Below the pieces are notes generated by a model, which saw only the letters and a list, made by a program, of their open reading frames with translations, was not told the origin of the DNA and did not search any database. A program made the position numbers and the translations under genes. Below, piece by piece: positions 1-10,100 of a stretch of DNA of 12,264 nucleotides; the stretch's first letter is position 1, and each line of letters starts with the position of its first letter. This stretch comes from an uncultured Chloroflexota bacterium (GTDB lineage Bacteria; Chloroflexota; Limnocylindria; Limnocylindrales; CSP1-4), in NCBI GenBank assembly GCA_903930745.1, contig CAIYZX010000295.1:1-12264 (forward strand), read 5' to 3'.

Positions 1-1
1 G

Positions 2-1087
2 ATCCTGCTCCACCTGCGCCGGATGGAGATCATCATCGTGGGCACGAAGTACGCGGGCGAGATCAAGAAGAGCGCCTTCACCGTCATGAACTACCTCATG
101 CCGGACGAGAAGGTGCTGCCGATGCACAGCTCCATCAACGTGGGCGAGAAGGGCGACGCCTGCATCTTCTTCGGTCTGTCCGGGACCGGCAAGACCACCC
201 TCTCCGCCGATCCGCTGCGCAGCCTCATCGGCGACGACGAGCACGGCTGGGGCGAGGGCTACACCTTCAACTTCGAGGGCGGCTGCTACGCGAAGACCAT
301 CCGCCTGTCGCCGATGTATGAGCCGGACATCTTCGCCACCACCAAGCGCTTCGGCACGATCCTGGAGAACACGGACTTCGCCGAGGGCGGCCGCGACCTG
401 GATCTCGACTCCGAGCGCCTGACCGAGAACACCCGCGCGGCGTACCCGCTCCACTTCATCGGCAACGCGGACCCCACGGGCGTGGCGCCCGGGCCGCGCA
501 ACGTGGTCTTCCTGACGGCCGATGCGTTCGGCGTCCTGCCGCCCATCAGCAAGCTGACGAGGGAGCAGGCGGCGTATCACTTCATCAGCGGCTACACGGC
601 GAAGCTCGCCGGCACGGAGATCGGCGTGAAGGAGCCGTCCGCCACGTTCTCCGCGGGCTTCGGGCAGCCCTTCCTGCCGCGCCACCCGGGCGAGTACGCG
701 CACATGCTGATGGACCGCCTGGAGCAGTACGACGTCCCGGTCTGGCTCATCAACACCGGCTGGACCGGCGGCCCGTACGGCACGGGACACCGCATGAACA
801 TCACCCACACCCGCAACATGGCCAGGGCCGCCATCAACGGCGATCTGGACGGCGCCACGTTCGTGGTGGACCCGGTCTTCAACGTGGCCGTGCCCACGCA
901 CGTCCCGGGCGTGCCGGACGAGGTCCTCTTCCCGCGCGAGACGTGGGCGGACAAGGACGCCTATGACGAGACCGCCCGGCGGATCGCGGCGATGTTCCAC
1001 GAGAACTTCCGCAAGTACGAGAGCGGTGTCTCCGAGGCCGTCCGGAATGCCGGGCCCGTGCGCCCCGAGATGGACGCGGAGGGGTAG
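2..1087 (+). CDS. pckA: ATP-dependent phosphoenolpyruvate carboxykinase, 5'-truncated by window edge
   Basis: This enzyme decarboxylates and phosphorylates oxaloacetate to PEP using ATP, the entry step of gluconeogenesis, in the cytoplasm. The reading frame is open from base 2, so the ATG at 23 is internal, not the start. It aligns with the E. coli enzyme at a constant offset of 197 residues from that Met: Tyr10 in GTKYAGE matches Tyr207, Lys16 matches Lys213, His35 matches His232, P-loop Lys57 in GLSGTGKTTLS matches Lys254, and Asp72 in LIGDDEHGW matches Asp269. The Mn ligands and nucleotide-binding residues are therefore intact. Later family blocks TENTR, FLTADAFGVLPP and NTGW...GTGHRM are present. 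About 190 N-terminal residues lie outside the window. The gene ends with TAG at 1085-1087. The P-loop context and FGVLPP block separate it from the GTP-dependent type. Identification is secure. Confidence 0.97.
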   Translation: MLLHLRRMEIIIVGTKYAGEIKKSAFTVMNYLMPDEKVLPMHSSINVGEKGDACIFFGLSGTGKTTLSADPLRSLIGDDEHGWGEGYTFNFEGGCYAKTIRLSPMYEPDIFATTKRFGTILENTDFAEGGRDLDLDSERLTENTRAAYPLHFIGNADPTGVAPGPRNVVFLTADAFGVLPPISKLTREQAAYHFISGYTAKLAGTEIGVKEPSATFSAGFGQPFLPRHPGEYAHMLMDRLEQYDVPVWLINTGWTGGPYGTGHRMNITHTRNMARAAINGDLDGATFVVDPVFNVAVPTHVPGVPDEVLFPRETWADKDAYDETARRIAAMFHENFRKYESGVSEAVRNAGPVRPEMDAEG

Positions 1088-1255
1088 CCCCACGCGTTGC
1101 ACGGGCGGCCGGGAGCCAGCGGCGCCCCGACCGATCAGGACATGGTGCTAGCCCCACATACTGGGTGACGGTCGTGGCGTGGCGTGCACGCTAGGCTGCG
1201 CCGGACCGGGGCCGTTCCCGGACCCAAAGGGGGGAGCCCAGGAGACCCCGGTCCA
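1088..1255. other. Intergenic region upstream of the two-component system
   Basis: These 168 bases separate pckA from the kinase gene. No U-tailed terminator for pckA is visible. TAGGCT at 1192-1197 resembles a high-GC -10 element, but the nearest -35-like GTGACG (1165-1170) is 21 bases away, so the promoter is weak on sequence alone. A hairpin at 1203-1224 (GGACCGGGG / TCCCGGACC around a CCGT loop, with one A-A mismatch and one G-U pair) would lie in the mRNA leader if transcription starts just after TAGGCT. This arrangement favours translation from the GTG at 1256 over the GTG at 1184. Confidence 0.3.
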
Positions 1256-3043
1256 GTGCACCTCCAGCCGCCCGAATGGTGGACCCGGCTCGGCGGACCC
1301 AGCGCCGTCACCCTGACGGCGTGGCTGTTCCTGCTGCCGGGCGCCATCCTCGTCACGTACATCCTCACGCCCCCAGGCGGCATCGACGAGCGCTGGCCGC
1401 AGTGGCTGGTCGTGGGTCTTGCATCCCATGGGGCCATGGGCCTGGTCCTGCTGGCCTTCGGCCGGACCGTGCTGGCGCCCGGCGACCGTCCGTCGCGGCC
1501 CCTTCTCACGCTCATGGCTGCGGGGCTGTCAGGCGTGGCGCGAGGCGTCACGGTTGGCCTCCTGTCCGTCGCCATGGGCCTTGCCCTGGAGCCGCTGATC
1601 GCCCAGCGCTCCGTTATCACGGCGGTCTCCATGCTGGTCTGGTGGCCGCTCGCCACCCTGGGCGTGGACGGCGTGCGACGCCACCGCGCCACCATGGCCC
1701 GCCTGCAGGGGACCGTGGACCGCGAGCGACTGCTCGCATCGCGCATCGCCGACGGCGCCAGGGAGCGGCGGACGAGCCTGGTGGACCATGCGCTTGACGT
1801 GGTGGTCACGCAGCTGGAGAAGGCCGCCCACATCGGCGCCGGCCCGGAGGCCGCGGCCGAGCGGCTCCGGGAGATCGCGACGCAGGTGGTCCGGCCCCTG
1901 GGCCACGAGCTCGCGCAGCGGACCGAGGGCGAGGACCGGCTGCTCGACGACGTGGACCGGGCCGTTGACGCCGCGACGGTGCCCTTCTCCGCCTACCTCG
2001 TTGGCCTTGTGTCCGGGCGTGCCTTCCGGGCTCGCCTCGCGGCAAGCCTCCTGGGCCTGAGCTCGCTTCTCACCGTCATCCACAGCTTTGGTCTGGTGCT
2101 GGGTCTTGCCACCGTGGTCCTCGTGATGGCCGTGGTGCTCGTCCTCGCGGCCGGGGCCGGCCGCTTCCTCGTGCCCCGCCTCGTGGGTTGTGCTCTGCCG
2201 GTCCGGGTCATCATCGTCGCCGCCACGATGTGCGCCATCTCGCTGGCTGCCGGCATCGCCGCGATGGAGGTGCCCGGTGCCGCGGAGTACCTGGCTGCCG
2301 AGACGGGTGTCTCCACGGAGCGGGCGCAGATCGCCACGCTGGTCGTGTACAGCGCCATCACGCTGGGCGTGCTCGCCTCAGTGGCGCTCGTGGGGGCGAT
2401 CACGGAGATGTGGGAGCGCGCCGAGGGCGATCTCGCCGCAGCCGTGCGCGCCGCCGAGTGGACCGCGGCACGTCTCCGCCAGCTGGCGTGGAGCGATCGG
2501 CAGGCGCTCGGCCGCCTGGTCCATGGAACCATCCAGGCCCGCCTCGTCTCCACCGCGCTGCAGATCCAGCTGAACCCCCCGCCCGATCCCGCGCAGGCCA
2601 TCGAGGCGTTGGGCGAGGAGATCCGCGCGACGCTGGACCGGCACGGGGAGCCGCCGTGGAACGAGGCGCTCGCCGACCTGCAGGACGTCTGGCAGGAGGC
2701 CATCACGCTGGACATCCACGTGGCGGACGCGTGCACGGCGGCGCTCGCCACCGACGAGGTGGCGGCACACGCGCTGGCCGAGACGCTTCGGGAGGCGGTG
2801 CAGAACGCGGTCCGCCACGGCGGGGCTAGCCGAGTGAGCGCCACGGTCTCGCCGGCGAATGGACACCTGGCCGTCCTGGTCGGCGACGATGGACGCCCTG
2901 GCCCGGTCGGCCCACCCGGCTTCGGCAGCCACCTGCTCGACGGGGCCTGCGTCTCCTGGTCCCTCTCGCTCGAGCCACCCACGACGCTGCGCGCGCTGGT
3001 CGCATGCGGCGCCCTTCGCGCCACGGAGGTCTCGCAGCCATGA
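1256..3043 (+). CDS. Eight-helix membrane sensor histidine kinase (HisKA_3-like)
   Basis: Sensor kinase of a two-component pair, expected to phosphorylate the regulator encoded next. From the GTG at 1256 it has 595 residues. Hydrophobic segments lie near 16-37, 47-68, 82-109 and 119-140, then a charged cytoplasmic stretch (141-241), then a second set near 259-284, 285-306, 316-337 and 359-382. The phosphoacceptor region is GRLVHGTIQARL with His423, a variant of the NarL-family H-box. The ATPase domain has an N-box (REAVQNAVRHGG, with Glu513, Asn517 and His521), a modified G1 box (GDDGRPG, 543-549) and a G2 box (GFGSHLL, 555-561). There is no extracellular sensor domain, so the signal is probably sensed in or at the membrane. 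Start choice: GGAG at 1241-1244 precedes GTG 1256. An in-frame GTG at 1184 would add 24 residues of Gly/Pro-rich sequence without a clear ribosome site. It overlaps the regulator by 4 bases. The signal is unknown. Confidence 0.85.
   Translation: MHLQPPEWWTRLGGPSAVTLTAWLFLLPGAILVTYILTPPGGIDERWPQWLVVGLASHGAMGLVLLAFGRTVLAPGDRPSRPLLTLMAAGLSGVARGVTVGLLSVAMGLALEPLIAQRSVITAVSMLVWWPLATLGVDGVRRHRATMARLQGTVDRERLLASRIADGARERRTSLVDHALDVVVTQLEKAAHIGAGPEAAAERLREIATQVVRPLGHELAQRTEGEDRLLDDVDRAVDAATVPFSAYLVGLVSGRAFRARLAASLLGLSSLLTVIHSFGLVLGLATVVLVMAVVLVLAAGAGRFLVPRLVGCALPVRVIIVAATMCAISLAAGIAAMEVPGAAEYLAAETGVSTERAQIATLVVYSAITLGVLASVALVGAITEMWERAEGDLAAAVRAAEWTAARLRQLAWSDRQALGRLVHGTIQARLVSTALQIQLNPPPDPAQAIEALGEEIRATLDRHGEPPWNEALADLQDVWQEAITLDIHVADACTAALATDEVAAHALAETLREAVQNAVRHGGASRVSATVSPANGHLAVLVGDDGRPGPVGPPGFGSHLLDGACVSWSLSLEPPTTLRALVACGALRATEVSQP
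3025..3030 (+). promoter_or_regulatory. Shine-Dalgarno GGAGGT deciding the response regulator start
   Basis: A full GGAGGT lies 9 bases before the ATG at 3040, inside the 3' end of the kinase gene. It supports that ATG over an in-frame ATG at 3004, which would add 12 residues before the first receiver strand. The ATGA overlap indicates translational coupling. Confidence 0.8.
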
Positions 3044-3747
3044 TCATCACCCCCGAAGAGCTCAAACCCCGCCGCGTCCTCCTCGTGGAAGACGAGACGA
3101 TGTCCCGCACCCTCCTCGCAGGCGTCCTGCGCGGGGCGGGGTTCGAGGTTGCCGCCTGCGCCTCGGCGGCGGAGGCCTCCAAGCGTTTCGCCTCCTTTGA
3201 CCCGGACGCCATGGTCTGCGACATCGACCTTGGGCGCGGTCCAACCGGCCTGGATCTCGTCCTCGCCCTGACGCGGCGCGCCCCCTATCTCGCGGTGGTG
3301 ATCGTCTCCAACTACACGATCACGCCGGACTACCGGCACGAGGTGCTGGCCCGCGCGGCGTACATCCGCAAGCAGGATCTCTCCGACATCGACGGCCTGG
3401 TGGGCGCCCTGGAGGCCGCATTGCACGACCGTGTCCCGCGACCGCGGATCGGTTCTGCGGGAGTGAGCCGCCTGTCCGTGCTCACGGCCTCGCAGGTGCA
3501 GGTGCTGCGCATGGTGGCGGAGGGCCTGGGCAACGAGGAGATCGCCACTCGCCGCGGGACGTCTGTGAAGTCCGTGGAGCACATGGTCGGCCGGATCCTG
3601 CTCGCCCTGGAGATCGGCGGGGACTCGCGATTGAACCCTCGCGTCGCGGCGGCCCGTCTCTACATCGAGGAGGCCGGGCTTCCCAGCTCGTCCATCCTGG
3701 GTGCGGCGGACGAGCCCGCACCAGACCCGGATGGGATCGCCGGCTGA
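3040..3747 (+). CDS. Response regulator, receiver plus LuxR-type HTH (NarL/FixJ family)
   Basis: DNA-binding partner of the preceding kinase, 235 residues, cytoplasmic. The receiver domain (about 11-128) has the acidic pair Glu17-Asp18 in LLVEDE, the phosphoacceptor Asp61 in VCDIDLG, the switch residue Ser90 in VIVSN and the conserved Lys111 in YIRKQD, so it should be phosphorylatable. The output domain (about 145-212) is a LuxR helix-turn-helix: LTASQVQVLRMVAEGLGNEEIA, then TSVKSVEHMVGRIL as the recognition-helix region, followed by a NPRVAAARLY tail often seen in actinobacterial and Chloroflexota regulators. The last 20 residues are Pro/Asp-rich and probably disordered. It is cotranscribed with the kinase (ATGA overlap). 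The gene 202 bases downstream on the same strand encodes the giant secreted protein, which makes that gene a candidate target, by proximity only. Confidence 0.92.
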   Translation: MIITPEELKPRRVLLVEDETMSRTLLAGVLRGAGFEVAACASAAEASKRFASFDPDAMVCDIDLGRGPTGLDLVLALTRRAPYLAVVIVSNYTITPDYRHEVLARAAYIRKQDLSDIDGLVGALEAALHDRVPRPRIGSAGVSRLSVLTASQVQVLRMVAEGLGNEEIATRRGTSVKSVEHMVGRILLALEIGGDSRLNPRVAAARLYIEEAGLPSSSILGAADEPAPDPDGIAG

Positions 3748-3949
3748 CCCGAACGGACTAGGAGTGGCGGCCGGCCTCAGGGTGAACCCCTAAGGGTCTC
3801 GGGTGGTGGCGCCCCCATGTTGCGCGGGATCCGGGGTGTACCGGTGGTTTATTCCCGCATACAGGTTCCATCGCCAGATGGGACCGCCCAACCTGGTCGC
3901 GGCGTCGCTGCGGCGGACCGCGCCTCCGGCCACCTGGTGAGGTTCTGTC
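3748..3949 (+). promoter_or_regulatory. Leader and possible control region of the giant secreted-protein gene
   Basis: This 202-base gap holds several structured elements and no credible gene. An imperfect dyad ACCCCTAAGGGT (3786-3797, 10 of 12 positions symmetric) could be an operator. A relatively AT-rich patch, TTTATTCCCGCATACA (3848-3863), is the best place for a -10 region, but no matching -35 is evident. A 9-bp hairpin follows at 3864-3885. CAGGTT (3862-3867) can alternatively pair with AACCTG (3890-3895). GGTGAGG at 3936-3942 is a good ribosome site, 7 bases before the ATG at 3950. No classical riboswitch core was recognised. Confidence 0.35.
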
Positions 3950-4180
3950 ATGCGGCTGTCCAATCGGCGTGGGTTCCTGGCTGCTGCGGTACCCGGCATC
4001 TCGGGTCGCCCCGGCGCGCTCGTCCTCCGCTTGCGCGAGGACCCGCCTGGGGCCGTTCGGCCGGCTCCGCGATCGCCGAGAGGTGGTACGCGTGCCATCG
4101 GCCAGGTGGCCCGCAGGCTTGCCGCCGGGCTCGTGGCCGTGGCCATGGTGCTGCCCTCGGCGCCGCCCCCGGTGTACGCC
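3950..4180 (+). other. Extended leader and Sec signal peptide of the giant protein
   Basis: Residues 1-77 form a long, Arg-rich N-terminal extension followed by a classic signal: VARRLAAGLVAVAMVL (hydrophobic core), a Pro-rich c-region and PVYA, with cleavage predicted after Ala77. The first residues, SNRRGFLAAAV, look like a twin-arginine motif but are not followed by a long hydrophobic stretch. An in-frame GTG at 4106 would give a normal 25-residue Sec signal but has no ribosome site at a proper distance (the nearest, GAGAGG, is about 20 bases upstream). Either the extension is real or the true start is internal. Confidence 0.6.
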
Positions 4181-7100
4181 GCGACCCCGTCGCCTGCCGG
4201 CGACATCTACCAGGCGGTCGTCAACACCCCGCTTGTCGTCGCAGCGGCCCAGGGCGTTCTCGCGAACGACACGGATCCATCCGAGCATGCGCTGACGGCG
4301 GCGGTGGCCACGCCCCCCTCCCACGGCACGCTTGACCTCGCGCCGGATGGCTCGTTCACCTACACCCCGGATACGGACTGGTGGGGCGGGGACGAGTTCT
4401 GGTACACGGCGAGCGACGGCGAGCTGACCGCGAACGCGCTCGTCACGATCACGATCCCGGACCCCAACGCCCCACCCTGCAGCAGCGATGCCACGGCGGA
4501 GACATCCGACCTGTTCTGGGCGCCGTATGGCTACACGGCAGCCACCACGATTGACTGCAACCTCGCCAGCGCCTGGGCCGCCGCCGGCGCGGACGACCTG
4601 CGGGGCGAATACGTCAAGCTGACGTGGGGCGCGGACCAGACCGCAACCTCGGTCTACCTCGCCACGCGGCACGATGCCGGCGTGTCGCCGGCCGACTCGA
4701 ACCCCAGCGCCCTGGTGGAGCTCTCGGACGGCTCGTCCTTCAACGTGCCCGCACTTGGTGCCACCGCGACCTACACCGTGGACCTGGGCGGCAGCCACAC
4801 GTTCAGCTGGCTGAAGGTGACCTTCACGGACTACCAGTTCTCCAATGCGGGCTGGAGCGAGATCGCGATCTCGAACGCCGCCCCCGATCCCACCCCGACG
4901 CCCACCCCTGATCCCACGCCGGATCCCACCCCGACACCCGACCCCACGCCCGTCCCGGTGAACCACGCCCCGTTCTCCGTGGTGGACGGCTACACCGCAG
5001 AGAGCGGCGTGACCCTCGTCATCGATGCGACCACGGGCGTCCTGTCCAACGACGGCGACCAGGACGGCGATCCCCTGACCGTGCTCCTGGTGCCGGCGTT
5101 CGTCTCCGGTCCGTCGCACGGCTCCATCTCGATGGCGCCGGACGGCAGCTTCCAGTACACGTCCGATCCCGGCTACATCGGCGAGGACTACTTCGCGTAC
5201 GCGGCCAGCGACGGGCAGGACAACAGCCCCTATCGCACGAACACGATCTACGTGGTGGCGCACGCCCCGGTCGCGGTGGCGGACAGCTACACGACCGGCA
5301 AGGGCGAGACGCTCACCGTGGACACCGCCGCGGGCGTGCTCGCCAATGACAGCGATCCACTGGGGCACACCCTGGTGGTCGGCATGCATCTCGCCGCGCC
5401 GCACGGCGACGTCACGATCGCAGGCGACGGCTCGTTCACGTACACCCCGGACGCCGGGTACGCCGGCACGGACCACTTCAAGTACTGGGCCTACGACGGC
5501 AGCGTGTTTGCCGCCGCCACGGTCACCATCACGGTCACCGGCGTGAACACGCTCCCCAGCTGGGCGATCTGGCACGTCCAGGCGGACACCACCGTGCTGG
5601 GGATGACCACGTCCTTCATCAACGACGGCACGTGGGAGCCCGGCGCCGACATCCTGTGGGACTTCGGCGACGGCGGGAGCAGCATCTGGCCCTGGCCGCG
5701 CCACAAGTACGCGGCAGCCGGGACCTACGACGTCACCCAGCGGATCTGCCTCAACGACACGTGCGAGTGGGTCACCCACGTCGTCACCATCACGCTGCCC
5801 GCTGCGCCGCTGGTGGTGGCAGACCTCACGATCTCCACGAACGGCGGAACCACGCTGTGGTTCCTGCCGGCGGACAGCGCCCTCCTCTCGTACGTCGCGA
5901 CGGCGGACCCGGCCACCACGGTGGAACTCATCGCGATGGGCAAGCCCAGCTTCAACGGCTCCACGCTGAGCTGGTCGGCAGACGGCACCTTCATCTACTA
6001 CAGCGGGTTCGCGCGCCCCGGCCTCCACGACACCACCACGTACACGGTCCGTGACTCGCTGGGGAACGAGGGGACCGGCACCATCACGTGGGAGCAGCCA
6101 TTCACCTGCTCCAACGTCTCACCCGTGATCTCCGTCGTTGGCGGGCAGGCCACCACGGACTCCGTCCTGTACTCGGGCTGCGCGGACCTGTGGGACCAGC
6201 TCACGCTCTCGATCGTGGAGGCGCCCGCCAAGGGCACGGCCTCGGTCGACATCCACCGGCGGCTCGTCTACACCCCGGACCTGACCGCGAGCGGCTCCGA
6301 TACCGTCCTGGTCGAGGCGACGAACGGCGTCTCCAGCCAGCGCTTCACCGTCTCATACACGATCACCCCGAATCTCCCGCCGACCACCCCGGACGCATCG
6401 ATCACGGCGATCCGGAACGGCACCTACATCTCGGGCCCGGACCTGGACCTCACCACCCTGGTGACCGACGTGAACGGCGACTGGTTCTCGCTGGCACTGG
6501 GCGACCAGGCCACGCACGGGACCGCGACCGTCGACCCGGACACCGGGCGCGTGACGTACGTCCCGGACGCCGACTACGCCGGCCCCGACAGCTTCACCTA
6601 CACGGCCACGGACGACCGGGGACGTGTGTCCGTGGGCACCATCACCGTCACGGTCCGCGCCACGAACACGCCGCCCGTCGGGGGATCGGTGCACCTCACC
6701 ATCCTCCAGGCCGGCCACCAGCTGACCTTCGGTGCGGACACGAACGGCAATCCGGAGCTGGTCCCGTTCACGGATGCGGATGGCGACCAGGTTCGCGTGG
6801 TCGGCTTCACCGCGCCCACCCACGGCTCGCTGATCGACCTTGCCACGTGGGACGATCCCACCGGCATGCTGTCCGTGGGCATCGGCTACGTGGAGGAGGA
6901 TTCCTATGCGGGCGACGCCACCTTCACGCTGACGCTTTCCGACGGCGGGCCCACCACGGTGGACCTGGCGGTCACCGTCACCGTCCTGCCCTTCGCCGAT
7001 GGCGACATCGCCTGCGACTGGACCACCGGCACGTGGGCCCGCTGTGCGTGGGATCACCAGGTGGTGGACAGCGAGATCCTGGATGTGCCCGCGTCCGAGG

Positions 7101-10100
7101 GCATGGGCTGGTCCTACGTCTTCCCCGGTGACGCGGCGGACTGGACCTTCGTGGCCTCCGAGGTCACCAATGGCAGCGTGGACATGGACCCGGACGGGGC
7201 CTACCGGTTCACGCCGGATCCGACCAAGGACTTCGGCACGGTGGCCGCGCACCTGGTCTACCAGGGCGCCGAGATCATCAACACCCGGTTCCTGGCCGGC
7301 ATCGACATCAAGCACCCGATCGTGCTCTCCGACCCCTCGTTCACGATCCATCCCGACGAGGAGATCGTGGTCGACGACCCGGCGAACGGCCTTCTCGGCG
7401 GCATCAGCGGCGGCAGGGCGCCGTACTTCGTGGACTGGCTTGACGGCGACGCCATCTGGGAGTCCGGCCTGGACTTCCAGTACAACGACGACGGCACCTA
7501 CACCGCCTGGGCGCCCACGGACAAGCCCGGCGGCACCTTCCACGTCAGCTTCACCGTCTGCGACGACAACTCGGACTGCGTCAACAAGACGCTGACGATC
7601 GAGTTCGTCGTGCCGCCCTGCATGGGTGGCGAGATCGCGGCGTCCTCCGCGCCCTACGACTGGCTGGGGTTGGGCGTCGCCAACATGATCGACGGCGACC
7701 CGACCACGTCCTGGGCGGCCCAGGGCAACGTTGACGAGATGAACGCGACCGGCACCTGGGCGCAGCGCTGCTGGGCCGACCCGGTCTCCATCGGAAGCGT
7801 GTCGCTTTCAAGCCGCAACGATGCGTCCGGCGGCGAGCTGGACGCGAACGGCACGGCGCTCCTCGAGCTCTCGGACGGCACCTCGTTCAGCGTCCCCGGG
7901 ATCCCCTGGGCGAGCACCGAGGTGGTGGACCTGGGTGGCCTCCACGACGTGACCTGGATCAAGATCACGTGGACCGCAAACAGCCCCGGCAACCCGGGCT
8001 ACGCCGAGATCGCCACGGGCGGCGCGCCCGCGCCGAACGCCGGCTTCAGCTCCACGGCCGACGAGGGCCAGGTTGGCCTCACCGTCGACTTCACCGACAC
8101 GAGCGATGGTGCCGTCACCGGCTGGAGCTGGGACTTCGGCGACGACGAGACGTCCACCGAGCAGAACCCGACGCACACGTACGCCGACGAGGGCACCTAC
8201 GAGGTCACCCTTACGGTGACCGGGCCCGGTGGCACGGACACCTCGCGCCACGAGATCGAGGTCACGGCACCGTACGTGCCGTGCAACGGCGGCACCGCGT
8301 CCGCCAGCTCCGAGAACTGGCAGTACCTGGGGCTCGTCGCCACCAACGTGACGGACGGCGACCTCATGACCTCCTGGGCGGCCCCGGGCCTCATCTCGCT
8401 CAGCTCCGCGGAGTTCGAGTGGGTTGAGCGCTGCTGGGGGACCCCGCAGGACGCATCGTTCGTCAAGCTGGCCACCCGGTTCGACGTGGAGCCGCAGGGC
8501 GGCAACCCCGTCGCACGGATCCTGCTCTCCGACGGGACCACGGTTGACGTGGGCGCGATGGCCGATGGCGTCGTGGACTACGTGGACCTCGGCGGCACGC
8601 ACACCATCACGTGGGTGCGCGTGACGTTCCTGGCCAACGCCGATGGCAACCCGGGCTGGAGCGAGGTGGACCTCGCCGCCGAGGCTCCAACCCCCACACC
8701 GGATCCCACCCCGTCGCCGACACCTGTTCCGGACGCCCCGACTGCCGGCTTCGGCATCAGCGGCGGCCAGGGCGAGGCGCCGTTCGACGTGGACTTCACG
8801 GACCAGAGCACGGGCGAGATCACGTCCTGGGCCTGGGACTTCGGCGACGGCGGCAGCTCCGCCGCCCAACACCCCTCCTACACCTTCACCACCCCCGGCA
8901 CCTGGACCGTGACCCTCACGGTGCAAGGCCCCGGCGGCTCCGACACGGCCACCCGCGACATCGTCGTGGACGAGCCCTACAACGATGGCGTTGGGTCCTG
9001 CGGCCTGGCCGGCAGCGGCACCGCCGGGGACCCGTTCCTGGTTGGCAGCGTCGCGGACCTCCAGTGCGTCCGTGATGACAGCGCGTACTGGGGCTCCAGC
9101 CTCAGGCAGTCGGCAGACCTGGACTTCACCGCGCTGCCGGCGTGGTCGCACGGCATCGGCGACGGGACCAACGACGGGACCGGCACGCCCTTCAGCGGCG
9201 TCTACGACGGTGGCGGCCACTCGATCACCGGCCTGGCCATCCAGACCGCCTCCGATGCCAACGGCATCGGCCTGTTCGAGCGCGTCAGCGGCAACACGGC
9301 TGCGATCCGCAACCTGACCGTGACCGGTGCGTCCGTGGCGATCACCGCCCCGAGCACCCAGTACGTGGGCCTCATCGTGGGCTTCGCGGAGGGCAGCGTC
9401 ACCCTGGACAACCTCGGCGTCGCCGGCAGCATCACGGCCGGCAGCACGGCGTGGGACGTGGGCGGCGTCGCCGGCTACGTCACCGGCGAGCTGGGCGTGA
9501 ACATCGGGACCGCCACGATCACGGGCGTCGACGCGACGGTGACCATCGCGCTCACCGATGGGGGCGCCCGCGCGGGCGGCATCATCGGCACCGGGCAGCA
9601 CCTCACCATCGGCCACACCACGTCGGCGGGCTCCGTGACCATGCGGACCCTCTACGGCAGCACGTACGGCTACGGCTACGGCGCGGGCGGCATCGCGTCG
9701 GGTGTCGAGTGGGCGGACCTCCACGATGTCGGCTCCAGCGTCGCCGTCAAGGCAGGCGGAGCGGGTGGCCTCGTGGGAACGATCACCAGCACCACCGTCG
9801 CGCGGGCCTGGGCGACCGGCAACGTCGACGGAGAGGAGACGATCGGCGGCCTCGTGGGCATCGCATTCGGCGGCTCCTCCATCGAGCAGTCACATGCGAC
9901 GGGCACGGTCGCCACGCAGTTCGGAGGCTCGGGCGTCGCGGGCGGCATCGTGGGCCGCGTCTACGGCACGGCGATGACGGACGTCTACTCGCGGGGCAAC
10001 GTCTTCGCCGGCTACGCAGGCGGCATCGTGGGCGCCATCTCGGCGGGCACGGCATCAACGCTGACGCGTGGCTATGCCACCGGGCAGGCCTATTCCGACA

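Noticed and set aside
1184..1255. GTG at 1184 as start of the histidine kinase
   Set aside because: The added 24 residues are Gly/Pro/Arg-rich, overlap a hairpin and a possible -10, and lack a ribosome site. GTG 1256 has GGAG upstream. Not fully excluded.
3004..3039. ATG at 3004 as start of the response regulator
   Set aside because: The ATG at 3040 has a full GGAGGT at 9 bases and begins just before the first receiver strand.
1993..3582. A 529-codon minus-strand open frame across the kinase and regulator genes
   Set aside because: The plus-strand frames have complete, ordered kinase and receiver motifs with an ATGA overlap; the minus frame has only Arg/Ala/Ser-rich sequence.
3860..3949. 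Possible cyclic-di-GMP riboswitch in the leader, suggested by CCATC-GCCA-GATGGGAC followed by a CTCCGGCC stretch
   Set aside because: The invariant GEMM core (the GCAAAGC segment and matching 5' A-rich strand) is absent, so the resemblance is treated as chance.
3758..6028. A 756-codon open frame on the minus strand
   Set aside because: It lies opposite the 5' end of the giant gene and its leader, has low-complexity Arg/Gly/Val-rich composition and no recognisable domain. It is a GC-rich shadow of the real frame.
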